A stretch of DNA of 64,000 nucleotides from Planctomycetota bacterium. Lineage in GTDB: Bacteria; Planctomycetota; Phycisphaerae; Phycisphaerales; UBA1924. The notes below the pieces were generated by a model that was not told where the DNA came from, made no database searches, and was given only the letters and a program-made list of their open reading frames with translations. The translations under genes and the position numbers were made by a program. The stretch spans positions 27,296 to 91,295 of the forward strand of contig RFGH01000229.1 of the NCBI GenBank assembly GCA_003696675.1. Direction: 5' to 3'. The stretch's first letter is position 1, and every line of letters begins with the position of its first letter. Of this stretch, positions 51,150 through 59,976 are shown piece by piece.

Positions 51150-51632
51150 ATGAGCGAAACCGGGCCTGACATCTATGCCGACACGATCAAGACGGATAAT
51201 GCCTCCGTGCTCATCGTCGATGACAACGAGCACAACCTTGAACTGATCCAGGCCTTCCTCGACGAGCTCGGTGGCCAGATCAGGCTTGCCCGGGACGGGG
51301 CCGAGGCGATCGCGGCGGTCAGTTCCGAGCAGCCCGATATCATTCTCTTGGACATCATGATGCCGCGCATGAGCGGCTACCAGGTCTGCGAGAAGATCAA
51401 GAACAATCCCGCGACGCGGGATATCCCGATCATCATGGTCACCGCCCTGAACGAGGTGGGCGATGTCGAGCGTGCGCTCGACGCCGGCGCCGACGACTTC
51501 CTGACCAAGCCTGTCAACAAGCTTGAGCTGCTGACCCGAGTCCGTTCGCTGCTCCGCGTCCGTCGGCTCAAACTGCAGCTCGATGCCGCTATCGATGAGG
51601 TCAGAACACTCCGCAATCAGTCAGGCGGCTGA
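51150..51632 (+). CDS. Single-domain response regulator
   Basis: 160 residues. A CheY/DivK-like receiver with VLIVDDNEHNLE (acidic pair), the phospho-acceptor in IILLDIMMPRMSG, Thr in IIMVTAL and Lys in FLTKPVNKLELLTRV. No output domain; a helical C-terminal tail (LLRVRRLKLQLDAAIDEVRTLRN) could form a short coiled coil. GGAG lies 6 bases before the ATG. No kinase is adjacent, so its partner is encoded elsewhere. Confidence 0.93.
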   Translation: MSETGPDIYADTIKTDNASVLIVDDNEHNLELIQAFLDELGGQIRLARDGAEAIAAVSSEQPDIILLDIMMPRMSGYQVCEKIKNNPATRDIPIIMVTALNEVGDVERALDAGADDFLTKPVNKLELLTRVRSLLRVRRLKLQLDAAIDEVRTLRNQSGG

Positions 51633-51643
51633 ATCCGTGCTTT

Positions 51644-52990
51644 TTACGGGCAGCCCTGGTTGTACAGCCCGATGAACGCCTGAATATCAAAGATGTTGAA
51701 CGAGCCGAAGGGGGCGGCGAGATCGGCGGCGGGATCCTGAGCGTTGTAAAGCCCGATGTACGCTTGAATGTCGAAGATGTTCAGCGTGCCGAACGGCGCT
51801 GCAAGATCCGCAGGGCAGGTTTGATCCGCAAGAGGCAGGATGAAGTCGGCCAGCACGGGTCGGTGGTCCGATGCCAGCCCGGACGCAGCGAGAGCGTTGC
51901 CGGGGAATCCGTTGACCGGGTATGGCAGATTGGCCAGGCTCATACCGCTGCCGATTGAGCGGAAGATGAAAGTACGGCGTGATTCGGCGATCGAGTCCTG
52001 CCAGCACAGATAATCGAGTTTCGAGCTGCTTCCCTGCGTGCTCGTCTCGCCTGACACGGGCTGGACGGCGTTGTCCCGCGAAGAGTCGGTGCGGTCGCGG
52101 TCGGTCCCGTCCGTTCCGCCGAGGAACTGCGCACGGGTCATCCATTCGACCGGGCCCGTCCCGCCGGGCTGCTGGTTGAAGTCCCCGCCCCAGACGACCG
52201 GGGTGTTGTCGTCGAGCACGCTGCCGGTTGTGGGCAGAAACACGCGGCCGTTGGGATCCGAGACGCCCGTCCCCGCACCGTTGTAGTAGTAGTCGATGAA
52301 GTAGGCTGCGTTTTGGGATGCTTCCAGCCGCTCGGCGAAGTCCGAAGAGGTGCTGCCCGCCTTGAGATGCACATTGCCGACCACCAGATCACCGGCGTAG
52401 ATCTCGTCGGGCAGATCGATCTCGGCCCACATGAAGCCGCGGATGCCGCCGGTCCCGCCGCTCTGGTAGGCGTCCGCCCCGAGGATGAAGTCATTGAGCG
52501 TCGCGCCGCCGCCGTTGATATCGGCGAATGGGTACCGGGAAACGATGATGTTGCGGTTGAAACCGTCCGACGAACCGCTCACAAAGACATATGGCATGTC
52601 AAAGTCGGGCGTGAAGGCTTTCACATAGCTCGTCACGGTCCCGCCAAGGAACGGGTCCGTGCCGCCGTTGAAGAACAGGTCCATCACCGTCTGTAGAGTG
52701 GTGACGGTGTCGAGGCCCGAGCCTGTACCATTGCCCGAGTTGTCGCCACACTCCTGGAGGATCAGGACATCGGGACGCATCGCCGCGACGATCCGCACAA
52801 TCGCGTTCCAGTCGCCGATGTTGTCGAGCTTGTCGTTGCTGCTGCAGATCCCGTCTTGCACATTCCATGTCATCACCCGCACATCGGTGGGCTCGCTCTT
52901 CGACCAATCGCCCGCAACGGGGTCCCACGCGACGGCGGTGCCGGCGAGGAACGAGATGGCCAAGAGGGTGGCGGGGGTCATCGTGCACAT
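51644..52990 (-). CDS. Exported endonuclease/exonuclease/phosphatase-family protein with GC-type dockerin tail
   Basis: 448 residues. The ATG at 52990 has GGAG 8 bases upstream and starts a signal peptide (MCTMTPATLLAISFLAGTAVA). The EEP fold is shown by VRVMTWNVQDG, DVLILQECGDN, VVGNVHLKAG, VVWGGDFNQQPGG and the C-terminal GLASDHRPVLADF (catalytic Asp-His). It could be an extracellular DNase or a phosphodiesterase. The last 57 residues are the GC-type dockerin doublet shared with two other proteins in the window. Tail to tail with the response regulator. Confidence 0.92.
   Translation of the reverse strand: MCTMTPATLLAISFLAGTAVAWDPVAGDWSKSEPTDVRVMTWNVQDGICSSNDKLDNIGDWNAIVRIVAAMRPDVLILQECGDNSGNGTGSGLDTVTTLQTVMDLFFNGGTDPFLGGTVTSYVKAFTPDFDMPYVFVSGSSDGFNRNIIVSRYPFADINGGGATLNDFILGADAYQSGGTGGIRGFMWAEIDLPDEIYAGDLVVGNVHLKAGSTSSDFAERLEASQNAAYFIDYYYNGAGTGVSDPNGRVFLPTTGSVLDDNTPVVWGGDFNQQPGGTGPVEWMTRAQFLGGTDGTDRDRTDSSRDNAVQPVSGETSTQGSSSKLDYLCWQDSIAESRRTFIFRSIGSGMSLANLPYPVNGFPGNALAASGLASDHRPVLADFILPLADQTCPADLAAPFGTLNIFDIQAYIGLYNAQDPAADLAAPFGSFNIFDIQAFIGLYNQGCP
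51647..51817 (-). repeat. GC-type dockerin doublet, copy 2
   Basis: Encodes 57 residues with two DLAAPFG-x-x-NIFDIQA(Y/F)IGLYN units ending NQGCP. Nearly identical to copy 3. Confidence 0.92.
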
Positions 52991-53061
52991 GTCTTTCTCC
53001 AAAGTCTTACGGGATTGCAGTTTAGCACGCCACTTCCGCGGTTGTGATACTGGTTCACCAC

Positions 53062-53094
53062 AGAAAAGACGCCCGGGCTGCGGGCCCGAGCGTC
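53062..53094 (-). terminator. Intrinsic terminator of the 706-residue dockerin protein gene
   Basis: An 11-bp stem (GACGCCCGGGC/GCCCGAGCGTC, one wobble pair on the minus-strand RNA) with a 5-base loop, followed on the minus strand by TTTTCTG. Confidence 0.85.
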
Positions 53095-53142
53095 CGAGAA
53101 ATCAGGATCTCTGTCAGCCCGCCGATGGTGCGGGCCATGGGT

Positions 53143-55263
53143 TTACGGGCAGCCCTGGTTGTACAGCCCGATGTAGGCCTGGATATCGAAGATGTTGAAC
53201 ACGCCGAACGGAGCGGCCAGATCGGCGGCCGGGTTCTGTGTGTTGTACAGGCCGATGAAGGCCTGGATGTCGAAGATGTTCAGCACGCCGAAGGGAGCCG
53301 CCAGATCGGCCGGGCACGGGGGCGGGCCTTCCTGGTAGTAGCCAACATACAGCGCGACCTGATAGGTCTCGTCCGCGGGGAGGCCTGGGTCGAAGTTCAC
53401 GCTGGTCGGATTGTTGAAGAAGCCGTCGCCGTTGACATCGTAGGTGATGCCGGTCTGGATCACCGCACCACCGTTGGTGCGGGGGTCGGACGGGCTCAGC
53501 GTTGCCGGGTCGGCGTTGCCCCACGCCTGATCCGACACGGCTGAGGACCAGACCGAGCTGGGCGACGGGGCGCTGTTGTTGGCCGCGGTGCCCAGGAAGT
53601 CGATCCGATAGTCAAGTCCCGAGTTCTGTCCGCTGATCACCGAGCCGACCTCAAGCACGAGCTCGAGGCGGTAGCTGAAGGTGGCCTGGTCGTAGATGGC
53701 GCGGATGAGGGCGCCGTCGAAGTCCGAGCTGCCGTCCAGCAGGCGGTCATAGAGCTCGACAGCACCGATGAACCAGATGTTCCCGGCCGAGTCCATGGCG
53801 GGGGCCGACATCGAGGGGCCGAACGGCGAACCGCCGGTGACGGCGATCAGGTCCACGAGCTGGCCGATCTCGACACCGTTTTGGTCGTAGATGGCCTTGC
53901 CGGCGTCCATGGTGCCGGGCATGAGCTGGTCCACATAGGCGGCCATGGTCCACTCGATCGCGCCATTCGGGTCGGTGTAGCGACCGACGACGATCTGGTT
54001 CGCAAAGTCGCCCGAGAAACCGTTCTCCGACATGGTCATCGCGATCAGGTTGTTGCCGCCAGCATCACGACCCAGGGCCACATGACCCACGCCACCGCGG
54101 AAGGCGGTAGAGCCGTAATGATGGGCATCCTGCGCACCGGGCAGGTAGTTGACGGTGAAGCCGTCGTCGTTGTCGGTGATGCTGGTCGGAACCTGGAAGC
54201 CCTTGACCGAGGCAACCGAGCCGTCGGCGTTCACGCCGAAGACATTGATAACGGTAGAGTCATCGGCGGCATCCTGCCCGAGCACCCCGAGCGTGAACAC
54301 GCCGCCGAGCGGGGTGGCCTTGGTCTGCCCGAATGAGCCGCGCTGGCTCAGCGAAGTCGCGACCGGGTCGAGGTGGCTCAGTGTCGAGGTGATCGAGCCG
54401 AGGGCGGGGCCGTAGACATACTGGGCGTTGAAGTTCGGGCCGGCATAAAGGCCGTTGCCCCCGACAACCGACGCCGGGATATGGGCTGGCACTGAGTGGA
54501 CGGTGGTCGAGCCGACGACGAGGCGGTCGGTGGCGTCCAGTGTGGCGGCCGACGAGATCAGGTTGATCACCGAGCAGTTGCGATCGGCCAGGCGGGTGCG
54601 GAAGATGTTGTTCCCGGTCAACTGGTTCGCGCCGGTCGAGCCGAAGTTGTCGCCGCGGTAGTACAGGTTGCCGTTCGCGTCGATGGACGAGCCGCCGAGC
54701 TGGGACGAGTCGCCCGAGGTCGCGTTCGGCATATTGATCGCGGCCATCCGCCGATCGACGAACAAGCGGTTCGGCTGGCTCAGCGTGTAGTTGATCAGAG
54801 CGGCCGTGATGCCGTTATAGCTGCGGCCAGCGTCGGTCGTGCCGAACTCGCTCATCGCCACGGCGAATCGGTACGCGCTGCCAGAGGGCGACACCATCTG
54901 GCCTGCGTTGTTGAACTCGCCGTTCACGCCGGCGCCGGGAGTGTTCCAGAAGGAGTACGAAGCGCGGGAGAAGGGCACATTGGCGACCGTGTCGGGGCTG
55001 ATCGAGACCGACGAACCGAGCGCGTTGAAGTTCGCGCTGCTCATCTTCGAGGTCTTGAGCACCGGGGCAACGCCGAACACATGGCCCTGCGAGGTGGTGA
55101 TCGGGGCGAGATCGACGACATATGCCGCGCATCCCTGGGTCCAAGGGTTCAGGGCGTCGCCCGGCAGGTTGCCGGCCTGATTGCTCACGGAATCCTGCGC
55201 GAGGGCGCTGCAGGACATCCCGGCACCGGCCACGAGGGCCGCAATTCCAAAGTACTGGCGCAT
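53143..55263 (-). CDS. Large exported protein with GC-type dockerin tail
   Basis: 706 residues. Signal peptide MRQYFGIAALVAGAGMSCSALAQ; GGAG lies 9 bases before the ATG. The body (residues ~25-645) is rich in Gly, Asn, Ser and Thr, beta-strand-like, with repeated NIWFIG/NLYYRGD and GGNNLIAMT-type stretches that could be blades of a propeller. No catalytic motif is recognised. The last 57 residues are the two-copy GC-type dockerin. It sits upstream of the exported EEP protein on the same strand but has its own terminator. Probably a surface or extracellular structural or binding protein. Confidence 0.88.
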   Translation of the reverse strand: MRQYFGIAALVAGAGMSCSALAQDSVSNQAGNLPGDALNPWTQGCAAYVVDLAPITTSQGHVFGVAPVLKTSKMSSANFNALGSSVSISPDTVANVPFSRASYSFWNTPGAGVNGEFNNAGQMVSPSGSAYRFAVAMSEFGTTDAGRSYNGITAALINYTLSQPNRLFVDRRMAAINMPNATSGDSSQLGGSSIDANGNLYYRGDNFGSTGANQLTGNNIFRTRLADRNCSVINLISSAATLDATDRLVVGSTTVHSVPAHIPASVVGGNGLYAGPNFNAQYVYGPALGSITSTLSHLDPVATSLSQRGSFGQTKATPLGGVFTLGVLGQDAADDSTVINVFGVNADGSVASVKGFQVPTSITDNDDGFTVNYLPGAQDAHHYGSTAFRGGVGHVALGRDAGGNNLIAMTMSENGFSGDFANQIVVGRYTDPNGAIEWTMAAYVDQLMPGTMDAGKAIYDQNGVEIGQLVDLIAVTGGSPFGPSMSAPAMDSAGNIWFIGAVELYDRLLDGSSDFDGALIRAIYDQATFSYRLELVLEVGSVISGQNSGLDYRIDFLGTAANNSAPSPSSVWSSAVSDQAWGNADPATLSPSDPRTNGGAVIQTGITYDVNGDGFFNNPTSVNFDPGLPADETYQVALYVGYYQEGPPPCPADLAAPFGVLNIFDIQAFIGLYNTQNPAADLAAPFGVFNIFDIQAYIGLYNQGCP
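53146..53316 (-). repeat. GC-type dockerin doublet, copy 3
   Basis: Encodes 57 residues: CPADLAAPFGVLNIFD.. repeated as AADLAAPFGVFNIFD.., ending NQGCP. Confidence 0.92.
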
Positions 55264-55482
55264 CGTCTCTGTCTCCGGTTGAAGTTGTGGGGTATCAACA
55301 CCCCGTGCTCTCTCTACCTTCGCTCATCGCCCGCAGCCTCGGGGGCTCCAAAACCCCACCACTGCGGCCAATCCGCCATGTTGCGGCGAAGTGGTAAAAG
55401 TCTAGCACAACCCCCGTCGGAACGGCCTTTTGACATGCTCAGATCCCGTGTGAATCTTCTGCAAACAGCCCGCACGCGACCG

Positions 55483-55502
55483 ATAAAAGACCGGGCGGTC
55501 TT
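55483..55502 (-). terminator. Short terminator of psuG
   Basis: AAGACC-GGGC-GGTCTT, a 6-bp stem. On the minus strand it ends in TTTTAT, three bases past the psuG stop. Confidence 0.7.
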
Positions 55503-55505
55503 GTT

Positions 55506-56378
55506 TTAGACCCGCATACGGCTCGCCAGCATCCCACCAAGCCTGGCGTTGCCCTTCACGAGGGACAGGTTGGCCCGCAAGGTGGCTCCTCCCGAAACCG
55601 CGTGCAGGTTGCTCAGTACCGCGGGGGTGACCTCCCGTCCAACTTTGCCGGCATCGAGGGCTTTCGCCTCGGCCTCGCCCAGCCACCGGTGCCATTCGGC
55701 CGAATCGAGCTCGTCTGCCTGGTCGATCGGGCGGCAGACCAGCACCCCCCGCCCGGTCCGGTCCAGTTCCGAGTCCAAAAACGATGCCAGTGACCCAGCA
55801 TCATCGAAGCGGGCATCCACCCCGGTCCCCCCATCCCGCAGGTAGAACGCCGGGAAACGATCGGTACCGAAACCCACCACGGGCACGCCGAGGGTTTCGA
55901 GCATCTCCCGAGTCGAAGCCACATCCAGCAGGTTCTTGACTCCCGACGCGACGACCGCCACCGGAAACCGCGTCAGGGCCAGAAGGTCCGCCGAGACATC
56001 CCAATGCTGGCCGTAGCCCTTATGCACACCGCCCAGCCCGCCGGTCGCGAACACCCGAACCCCCGCGGCTGCGGCCAGTTCCATGGTGGCGCTGACCGTT
56101 GTAGCCGCGTGCATGCCGCGATGCATGAACAGTCCAAGGTTGGAGGAGTTTGCTTTGGGAACTTCCGCGGCTTCGAGCAGCACCTCGAGTTCGGCGTGGC
56201 TCATCCCGACAACCGGTCGTCCGCCCACAACACCGACGGTGGCCGGTTCGGCACCCTCCGCGCGGACGATGGACTCAAGTTCAGCGGCAAGCGGACGGGC
56301 CGATTCCTTGGGGACGCCGTGCACGAGCAGGGTGGTCTCGAGGGCCACGCGGCGCGGGCTGGAGTTAGCGTTGATCAT
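55506..56378 (-). CDS. psuG: Pseudouridine-5'-phosphate glycosidase
   Basis: 290 residues. It cleaves the C-C glycosidic bond of pseudouridine 5'-phosphate (reversibly) to uracil and ribose 5-phosphate. Characteristic stretches: ALETTLLVHGVPKE, EPATVGVVGGRPVVGMS, ATTVSATMELAAAAGVRVFATGGLGGVHKG, ASGVKNLLDVASTREMLETLGVPVVGFGTDRFPAFY. The ATG at 56378 matches the family N-terminus. The partner pseudouridine kinase (psuK) is not adjacent. Confidence 0.95.
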   Translation of the reverse strand: MINANSSPRRVALETTLLVHGVPKESARPLAAELESIVRAEGAEPATVGVVGGRPVVGMSHAELEVLLEAAEVPKANSSNLGLFMHRGMHAATTVSATMELAAAAGVRVFATGGLGGVHKGYGQHWDVSADLLALTRFPVAVVASGVKNLLDVASTREMLETLGVPVVGFGTDRFPAFYLRDGGTGVDARFDDAGSLASFLDSELDRTGRGVLVCRPIDQADELDSAEWHRWLGEAEAKALDAGKVGREVTPAVLSNLHAVSGGATLRANLSLVKGNARLGGMLASRMRV

Positions 56379-56426
56379 GGCAGTGCTTTGGCTCGGTTGG
56401 ATGTCCGCATGTCACGGATCGTTGGC

Positions 56427-56461
56427 TGAAAAAGAACGGACCCCGGCACGAGCCGGGGTCC
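56427..56461 (-). terminator. Intrinsic terminator of the HU gene
   Basis: A 10-bp stem GGACCCCGGC/GCCGGGGTCC with an ACGA loop. On the minus strand it is followed by GTTCTTTTTC. Strong. Confidence 0.92.
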
Positions 56462-56486
56462 GGGCGGGACACGCGGTCGGTCGGAT

Positions 56487-56933
56487 TTAGGCGACCATAT
56501 CCTTGAGACCCTTGAGCGGGCGGATCTTGACCACATTACGGGCCGGCTTGGCCTTGAAGGTGGTCTCTTCTCCAGTGAAGGGGTTGATGCCCTTGCGGGC
56601 CTTGGTGGCGGGCTTGCGCACGACGGTGACCTTCATGAGCCCCGGCACATTGAAGGTGCCCGCGTTGCCCTTGCTCAGGTCCGCGGCGATCATCGACCCC
56701 ATGGCGTCGAAGACAGCGGCGACTTCCTTCTTGGAGATGCCGGCATGCTCTGCCAGCACGCTCATCACCTCGGACTTGGTGCGGGGCTTCCCTTTGGCGC
56801 CGGTGATCTTGGCCGGCTTCTTGGCGGCGGGGGCCGCCTTCTTTGCGGTGGTCTTGCGAGCCGCGGGCTTCCGTGCCGCGGTCTTTTTGCCCGAGATCTT
56901 GCGGGCGGTCTTCTTGGCAGCTTTCTTGGCCAT
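56487..56933 (-). CDS. HU-family DNA-binding protein with Lys/Ala-rich N-terminal tail
   Basis: 148 residues. Residues ~52-148 are the HU/IHF fold (TKSEVMSVLAEHAGISKKEVAAVFDAMGSMIAADLSKG..TFNVPGLMKVTVVRKPATKARKGINPFTGEETTFKAKPARNVVKI). Residues 1-50 are a basic low-complexity tail (AKKTARK, KPAARKTTAKKAA), like histone H1 tails. It should bind and bend or compact DNA. It is monocistronic with a strong terminator. The similar tail on the DksA-like protein suggests a shared chromatin theme. Confidence 0.93.
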   Translation of the reverse strand: MAKKAAKKTARKISGKKTAARKPAARKTTAKKAAPAAKKPAKITGAKGKPRTKSEVMSVLAEHAGISKKEVAAVFDAMGSMIAADLSKGNAGTFNVPGLMKVTVVRKPATKARKGINPFTGEETTFKAKPARNVVKIRPLKGLKDMVA

Positions 56934-56997
56934 TCCTTGCTCCAGTCTGTGTTTTTCCCGATGAAAAATGGGAAACGCGGTGTCCTACCGCGCAGTT

Positions 56998-57807
56998 TTA
57001 CCGGACCACTCTCGGCCCGGCAAGGGCTCCGACCCCTGTTTTTTCAGTGTTTTTTGTCGCCGTAGGGACAACCCCCACCGTCCCGACCTCCAACTCGACC
57101 ACCAACGGGGCGTGATCCGACACCCGACGCCGTCTCGCAGAGTCGTCGTGGGACACGGTTTTCACCGTATTTCGCAGCCCCTCCGAGACCCACGCGGCGT
57201 CGATCCGGAAGCCCGAGCCGGTGTGGCTCCTCCAAGTCTCCGCCCGTGCCGATGGCTCCCGCAGCCGGTACGCGTCGCGGTATCCGAGCGTCCAGAATCG
57301 CCCCAAAAACCATGTCCCCGTGAAGGTCTCGCCGTCCTCGTCGAGCCGGTGCCGACCGGTGTTCAGGTCGCCGATGACGACATGACGCGACGCACGCCGA
57401 GCCTCGCCCAATCGCACAAGATGCTGCCAAAACACCGCTTGCCGCTGAATGCGGTCAGTATCAGAGCGGTGGGTGTCCGGCGCGTGGATCGCTGTCAGCG
57501 TTGTGTCGATGTCTGGCAAACGCACATCCAGCCAGCGGTGCTCGAAGCTCGGTCCCGGCCCCGATTCCCCGGGCTCGATCTGAGTCCGCGATGCCACGAA
57601 CACCCCGTTCCGACCCGCCGGCGGGTCGGTCCACACTTGGTGCACCAGCCCGCGGTCGAAGAGCACCCCGGCGATCTGCCCGCCCATCGCCCGCCGGAAC
57701 TCGGTGAGCACAACGAGGTCTGGAGACAGCTCGCACAGACGCAGCACAATCTCGGGTGTCCGCTTCGTCCCACCTCCGTGCAGAATGTTCCACGCGACCA
57801 GCCGCAC
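56998..57807 (-). CDS. Endonuclease/exonuclease/phosphatase-family protein
   Basis: 269 residues from the GTG at 57807 (VRLVAWNILHGGG), with GGGAGG about 8 bases upstream; an ATG at 57843 would add 12 residues. EEP motifs: VAWNILHGG, DLVVLTEFR, AIHAPDTHRSD, VVIGDLNTGRH, SGFRIDAAWVSE and SDHAPLVVELE. It lacks a signal peptide, so it probably acts in the cytoplasm on DNA, RNA or phosphate esters, with exodeoxyribonuclease III-like chemistry. Divergent from the dehydrogenase gene. Confidence 0.9.
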   Translation of the reverse strand: MRLVAWNILHGGGTKRTPEIVLRLCELSPDLVVLTEFRRAMGGQIAGVLFDRGLVHQVWTDPPAGRNGVFVASRTQIEPGESGPGPSFEHRWLDVRLPDIDTTLTAIHAPDTHRSDTDRIQRQAVFWQHLVRLGEARRASRHVVIGDLNTGRHRLDEDGETFTGTWFLGRFWTLGYRDAYRLREPSARAETWRSHTGSGFRIDAAWVSEGLRNTVKTVSHDDSARRRRVSDHAPLVVELEVGTVGVVPTATKNTEKTGVGALAGPRVVR

Positions 57808-57872
57808 CGTGCCCGGCCTCCCTGTGCGATGCCCGCCGGGCATCCCTGCCCGAGAGGCGGCTAGATTAGCAC

Positions 57873-58865
57873 ATGACCCCCGATCCCGACCCCACAGTCT
57901 CCGACTCCCGCCCGATCGTCGCAGTTACGCAATCCACCCCGGGCCAGATCCGCGTTCCCGGGGCCGAGGTCCGCGAGTGGGGCGACACCCGTCCCGAGCG
58001 GGCCGAGCTGCTCGAGTTCATCCGCGGTGCGTCAGTCGTCTGCACCATGTTCAGCAACCGGGTCGACGCCGAGTTCCTCGACGCCGCCGGGCCCGAGCTC
58101 AGGGGCGTGTGCAACTTCGCTGTCGGCTACGACAACTTCGATCTGGACCTCTGCAAGCAGCGGGGAGTCATCGTCTGCAACACCCCCGATGCGGTGACCG
58201 AGGGCACGGCCAACATCGCCTTCCTGCTCCTCCTGGCCGCCGCCCGCCGCCTGATCGAGGCCGACCGCTACGCCCGGTCCGACGCCTACCCCGCCAATGG
58301 CGTGCTGGGCATGAAGGACTTCATGGGCCAGGACCTTGTGGGCAAGCTGCTGCTGATCGTCGGCGCCGGCCGGATCGGGTACGCCACGGCCCTGCGTGCC
58401 AAGGCCTTCGGCATGCGGATCGGCTATGTCGCTCGCTCCCGCCACATCGACTTTGAGATGGCCCCCTTGGGCGCCGAGCGGTTTGAGTTGGACGAGGGAC
58501 TCTGCCAAGCCGACGCGATCTCGATCCACACCCCCCTCAGCCCGGCCACCCGCCACCTACTCAGCCGCGAGCGGATCGCCACGCTCAAGCCCACCGCGAT
58601 CGTGGTCAACACCGCCCGCGGCCCGGTCGTGGACGAGGCGGCCCTCGCCGAGGCCCTCCAGGCCGGGCGGCTCTGGGGCGTCGGGCTGGATGTCTACGAG
58701 AACGAGCCCAAGGTCCACCCGATCCTCCGCGAGCACCCACGGGCCGTGCTGACCCCCCACATCGGCAGCGCCGAGGAACGCTGGCGGGCTGCGATGGCGG
58801 ACATCGTCAGCGAGAACGCCGCGGCTATCCTCGCCGGACACGAGCCGCCGAATCGGGTGGTCTGA
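57873..58865 (+). CDS. D-isomer-specific 2-hydroxyacid dehydrogenase
   Basis: 330 residues. NAD(P)-dependent reduction of 2-oxoacids such as glyoxylate or hydroxypyruvate. The nucleotide loop is LLIVGAGRIGYATALRA; catalytic-site stretches are NTARGPVVDEAALAEAL (Arg), GLDVYENEP (Glu) and TPHIGSA (His). A segment DAYPANGVLGMKDFMGQDLVGK before the Rossmann loop is typical of GhrB-like enzymes. The ribosome-binding site is weak; TAGATT just before the ATG could be a -10 element of a near-leaderless mRNA. Confidence 0.92.
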   Translation: MTPDPDPTVSDSRPIVAVTQSTPGQIRVPGAEVREWGDTRPERAELLEFIRGASVVCTMFSNRVDAEFLDAAGPELRGVCNFAVGYDNFDLDLCKQRGVIVCNTPDAVTEGTANIAFLLLLAAARRLIEADRYARSDAYPANGVLGMKDFMGQDLVGKLLLIVGAGRIGYATALRAKAFGMRIGYVARSRHIDFEMAPLGAERFELDEGLCQADAISIHTPLSPATRHLLSRERIATLKPTAIVVNTARGPVVDEAALAEALQAGRLWGVGLDVYENEPKVHPILREHPRAVLTPHIGSAEERWRAAMADIVSENAAAILAGHEPPNRVV

Positions 58866-58880
58866 GCAAGCTGGGACCGA

Positions 58881-59270
58881 TCACGAACGCCGTGCCGACC
58901 CGAACTCGATCTCGATATACCGGGCCACATAGTCCACGATCGAGTCCGCCTGCGGGATGTCGGGGTTGCTGGTCGGGCCGTTGGGCTCGAAGCGCATGCC
59001 CTTGAATCGCTTCACGGCCTCGTCGACCGGCAGCCCGTACTGCAGGGCGATCGAGAACGCCCGGCAGAACGCCTGGCACATGCCGGAGATGGCCGAGCCC
59101 TCCTTGGCGATCTTGATGAAGATCTCGCCCGGGGTGCCGTCGGGGTAGAGCCCGATGGTCAGATAGCCCTCGTGGCGGTCGATCGTGAACTTGTGGGTGA
59201 TCGAGTCGCGGGTGGGGGTCAGGGCCTTGCGGGTCGCGAGCATGTGTTCGTCCTGGGTCACAGGTTTCAT
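58881..59270 (-). CDS. Stand-alone domain like the C-terminal region of B12-dependent ribonucleotide reductase
   Basis: 129 residues. ATRKALTPTRDSITHKFTIDRHEGYLTIGLYPDGTPGEIFIKIAKEGSAISGMCQAFCRAFSIALQYGLPVDEAVKRFKGMRFEPNG matches the C-terminal segment of class II (NrdJ) reductases (TSCPD-associated region). The catalytic barrel is not encoded here, and the protein ends soon after this module (SIVDYVARYIEIEFG). It may be a regulatory or redox-partner subunit or a remnant. The start at 59270 has only a weak GGGCGGC site. Compare the B12 adenosyltransferase at 29626-30222. Confidence 0.8.
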   Translation of the reverse strand: MKPVTQDEHMLATRKALTPTRDSITHKFTIDRHEGYLTIGLYPDGTPGEIFIKIAKEGSAISGMCQAFCRAFSIALQYGLPVDEAVKRFKGMRFEPNGPTSNPDIPQADSIVDYVARYIEIEFGSARRS

Positions 59271-59468
59271 CGTTGCCGCCCGACGCCGGGCGTCCAGTCT
59301 GCGATCACCCAGACATATCGGACCTACCCGCCGGGCCGGCTTGAGAATCCCCCGATTGCGGGTCTTCGGAGCCTGGATGGCCGCATTTGTGCGCGATTTG
59401 GTGTTGATAGGGCCTCCTTTGCCGGGGGTTTGTTGCTCCGGGCCTGTCCCGGGCCGATACTTGAGCGG

Positions 59469-59819
59469 ATGACCCGCGCTGCGCGAGCCACGGACGCCTC
59501 GACCGCCCTGAGCACCTTGGTTGTGCTGACGATCGGTCTGCGCCTGATGCTTGCCGGGGCGACGATGGCCGTCACGGTCGCGTCGGATTCGCTCGACCGC
59601 ACCGGCGTGCGTCGTCTGACCGAGTCGGTCGCCCAGGCGATCCGCGAGATCCACGAGCGTTCGGCCGCCCCGGCCATCGCCCGCGAGCCACGCGATGAGC
59701 CGACATGGGACACCGAGACACAGGCCCCTGCCTTCGCCGGGTCCGAGGCGCCCGCCCTCCGGGCGTCCGATCGGCTGGCACCGTGGTCGACCGCGCTGCC
59801 GCCGCCCGCGGCCGTGTGA
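59469..59819 (+). CDS. Small hypothetical membrane protein upstream of secA
   Basis: 116 residues from the ATG at 59469. One possible membrane segment (STLVVLTIGLRLMLAGATMAVTVA) is followed by a helix (RRLTESVAQAIREIHERSA) and a Pro/Ala-rich tail. The ribosome-binding site is poor (GAGCGG very close). No family recognised. It lies on the secA strand 157 bases upstream of it. It could be a real small gene or a GC-rich open frame. Confidence 0.45.
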   Translation: MTRAARATDASTALSTLVVLTIGLRLMLAGATMAVTVASDSLDRTGVRRLTESVAQAIREIHERSAAPAIAREPRDEPTWDTETQAPAFAGSEAPALRASDRLAPWSTALPPPAAV

Positions 59820-59976
59820 ACCGCGCGGGCCTACTCCGCCCGCCTTTGCCGCCACTCCCATTGAACATCGCGTCGTGCGTCGGCCTCCGCGGCCGCACGC
59901 CCGTCATGCCCTGATCCGGTCCGGCCGCACGCGACCGGGCCGGATCCCAAAGAAGCATCGACCCAAGGCAGACCCC

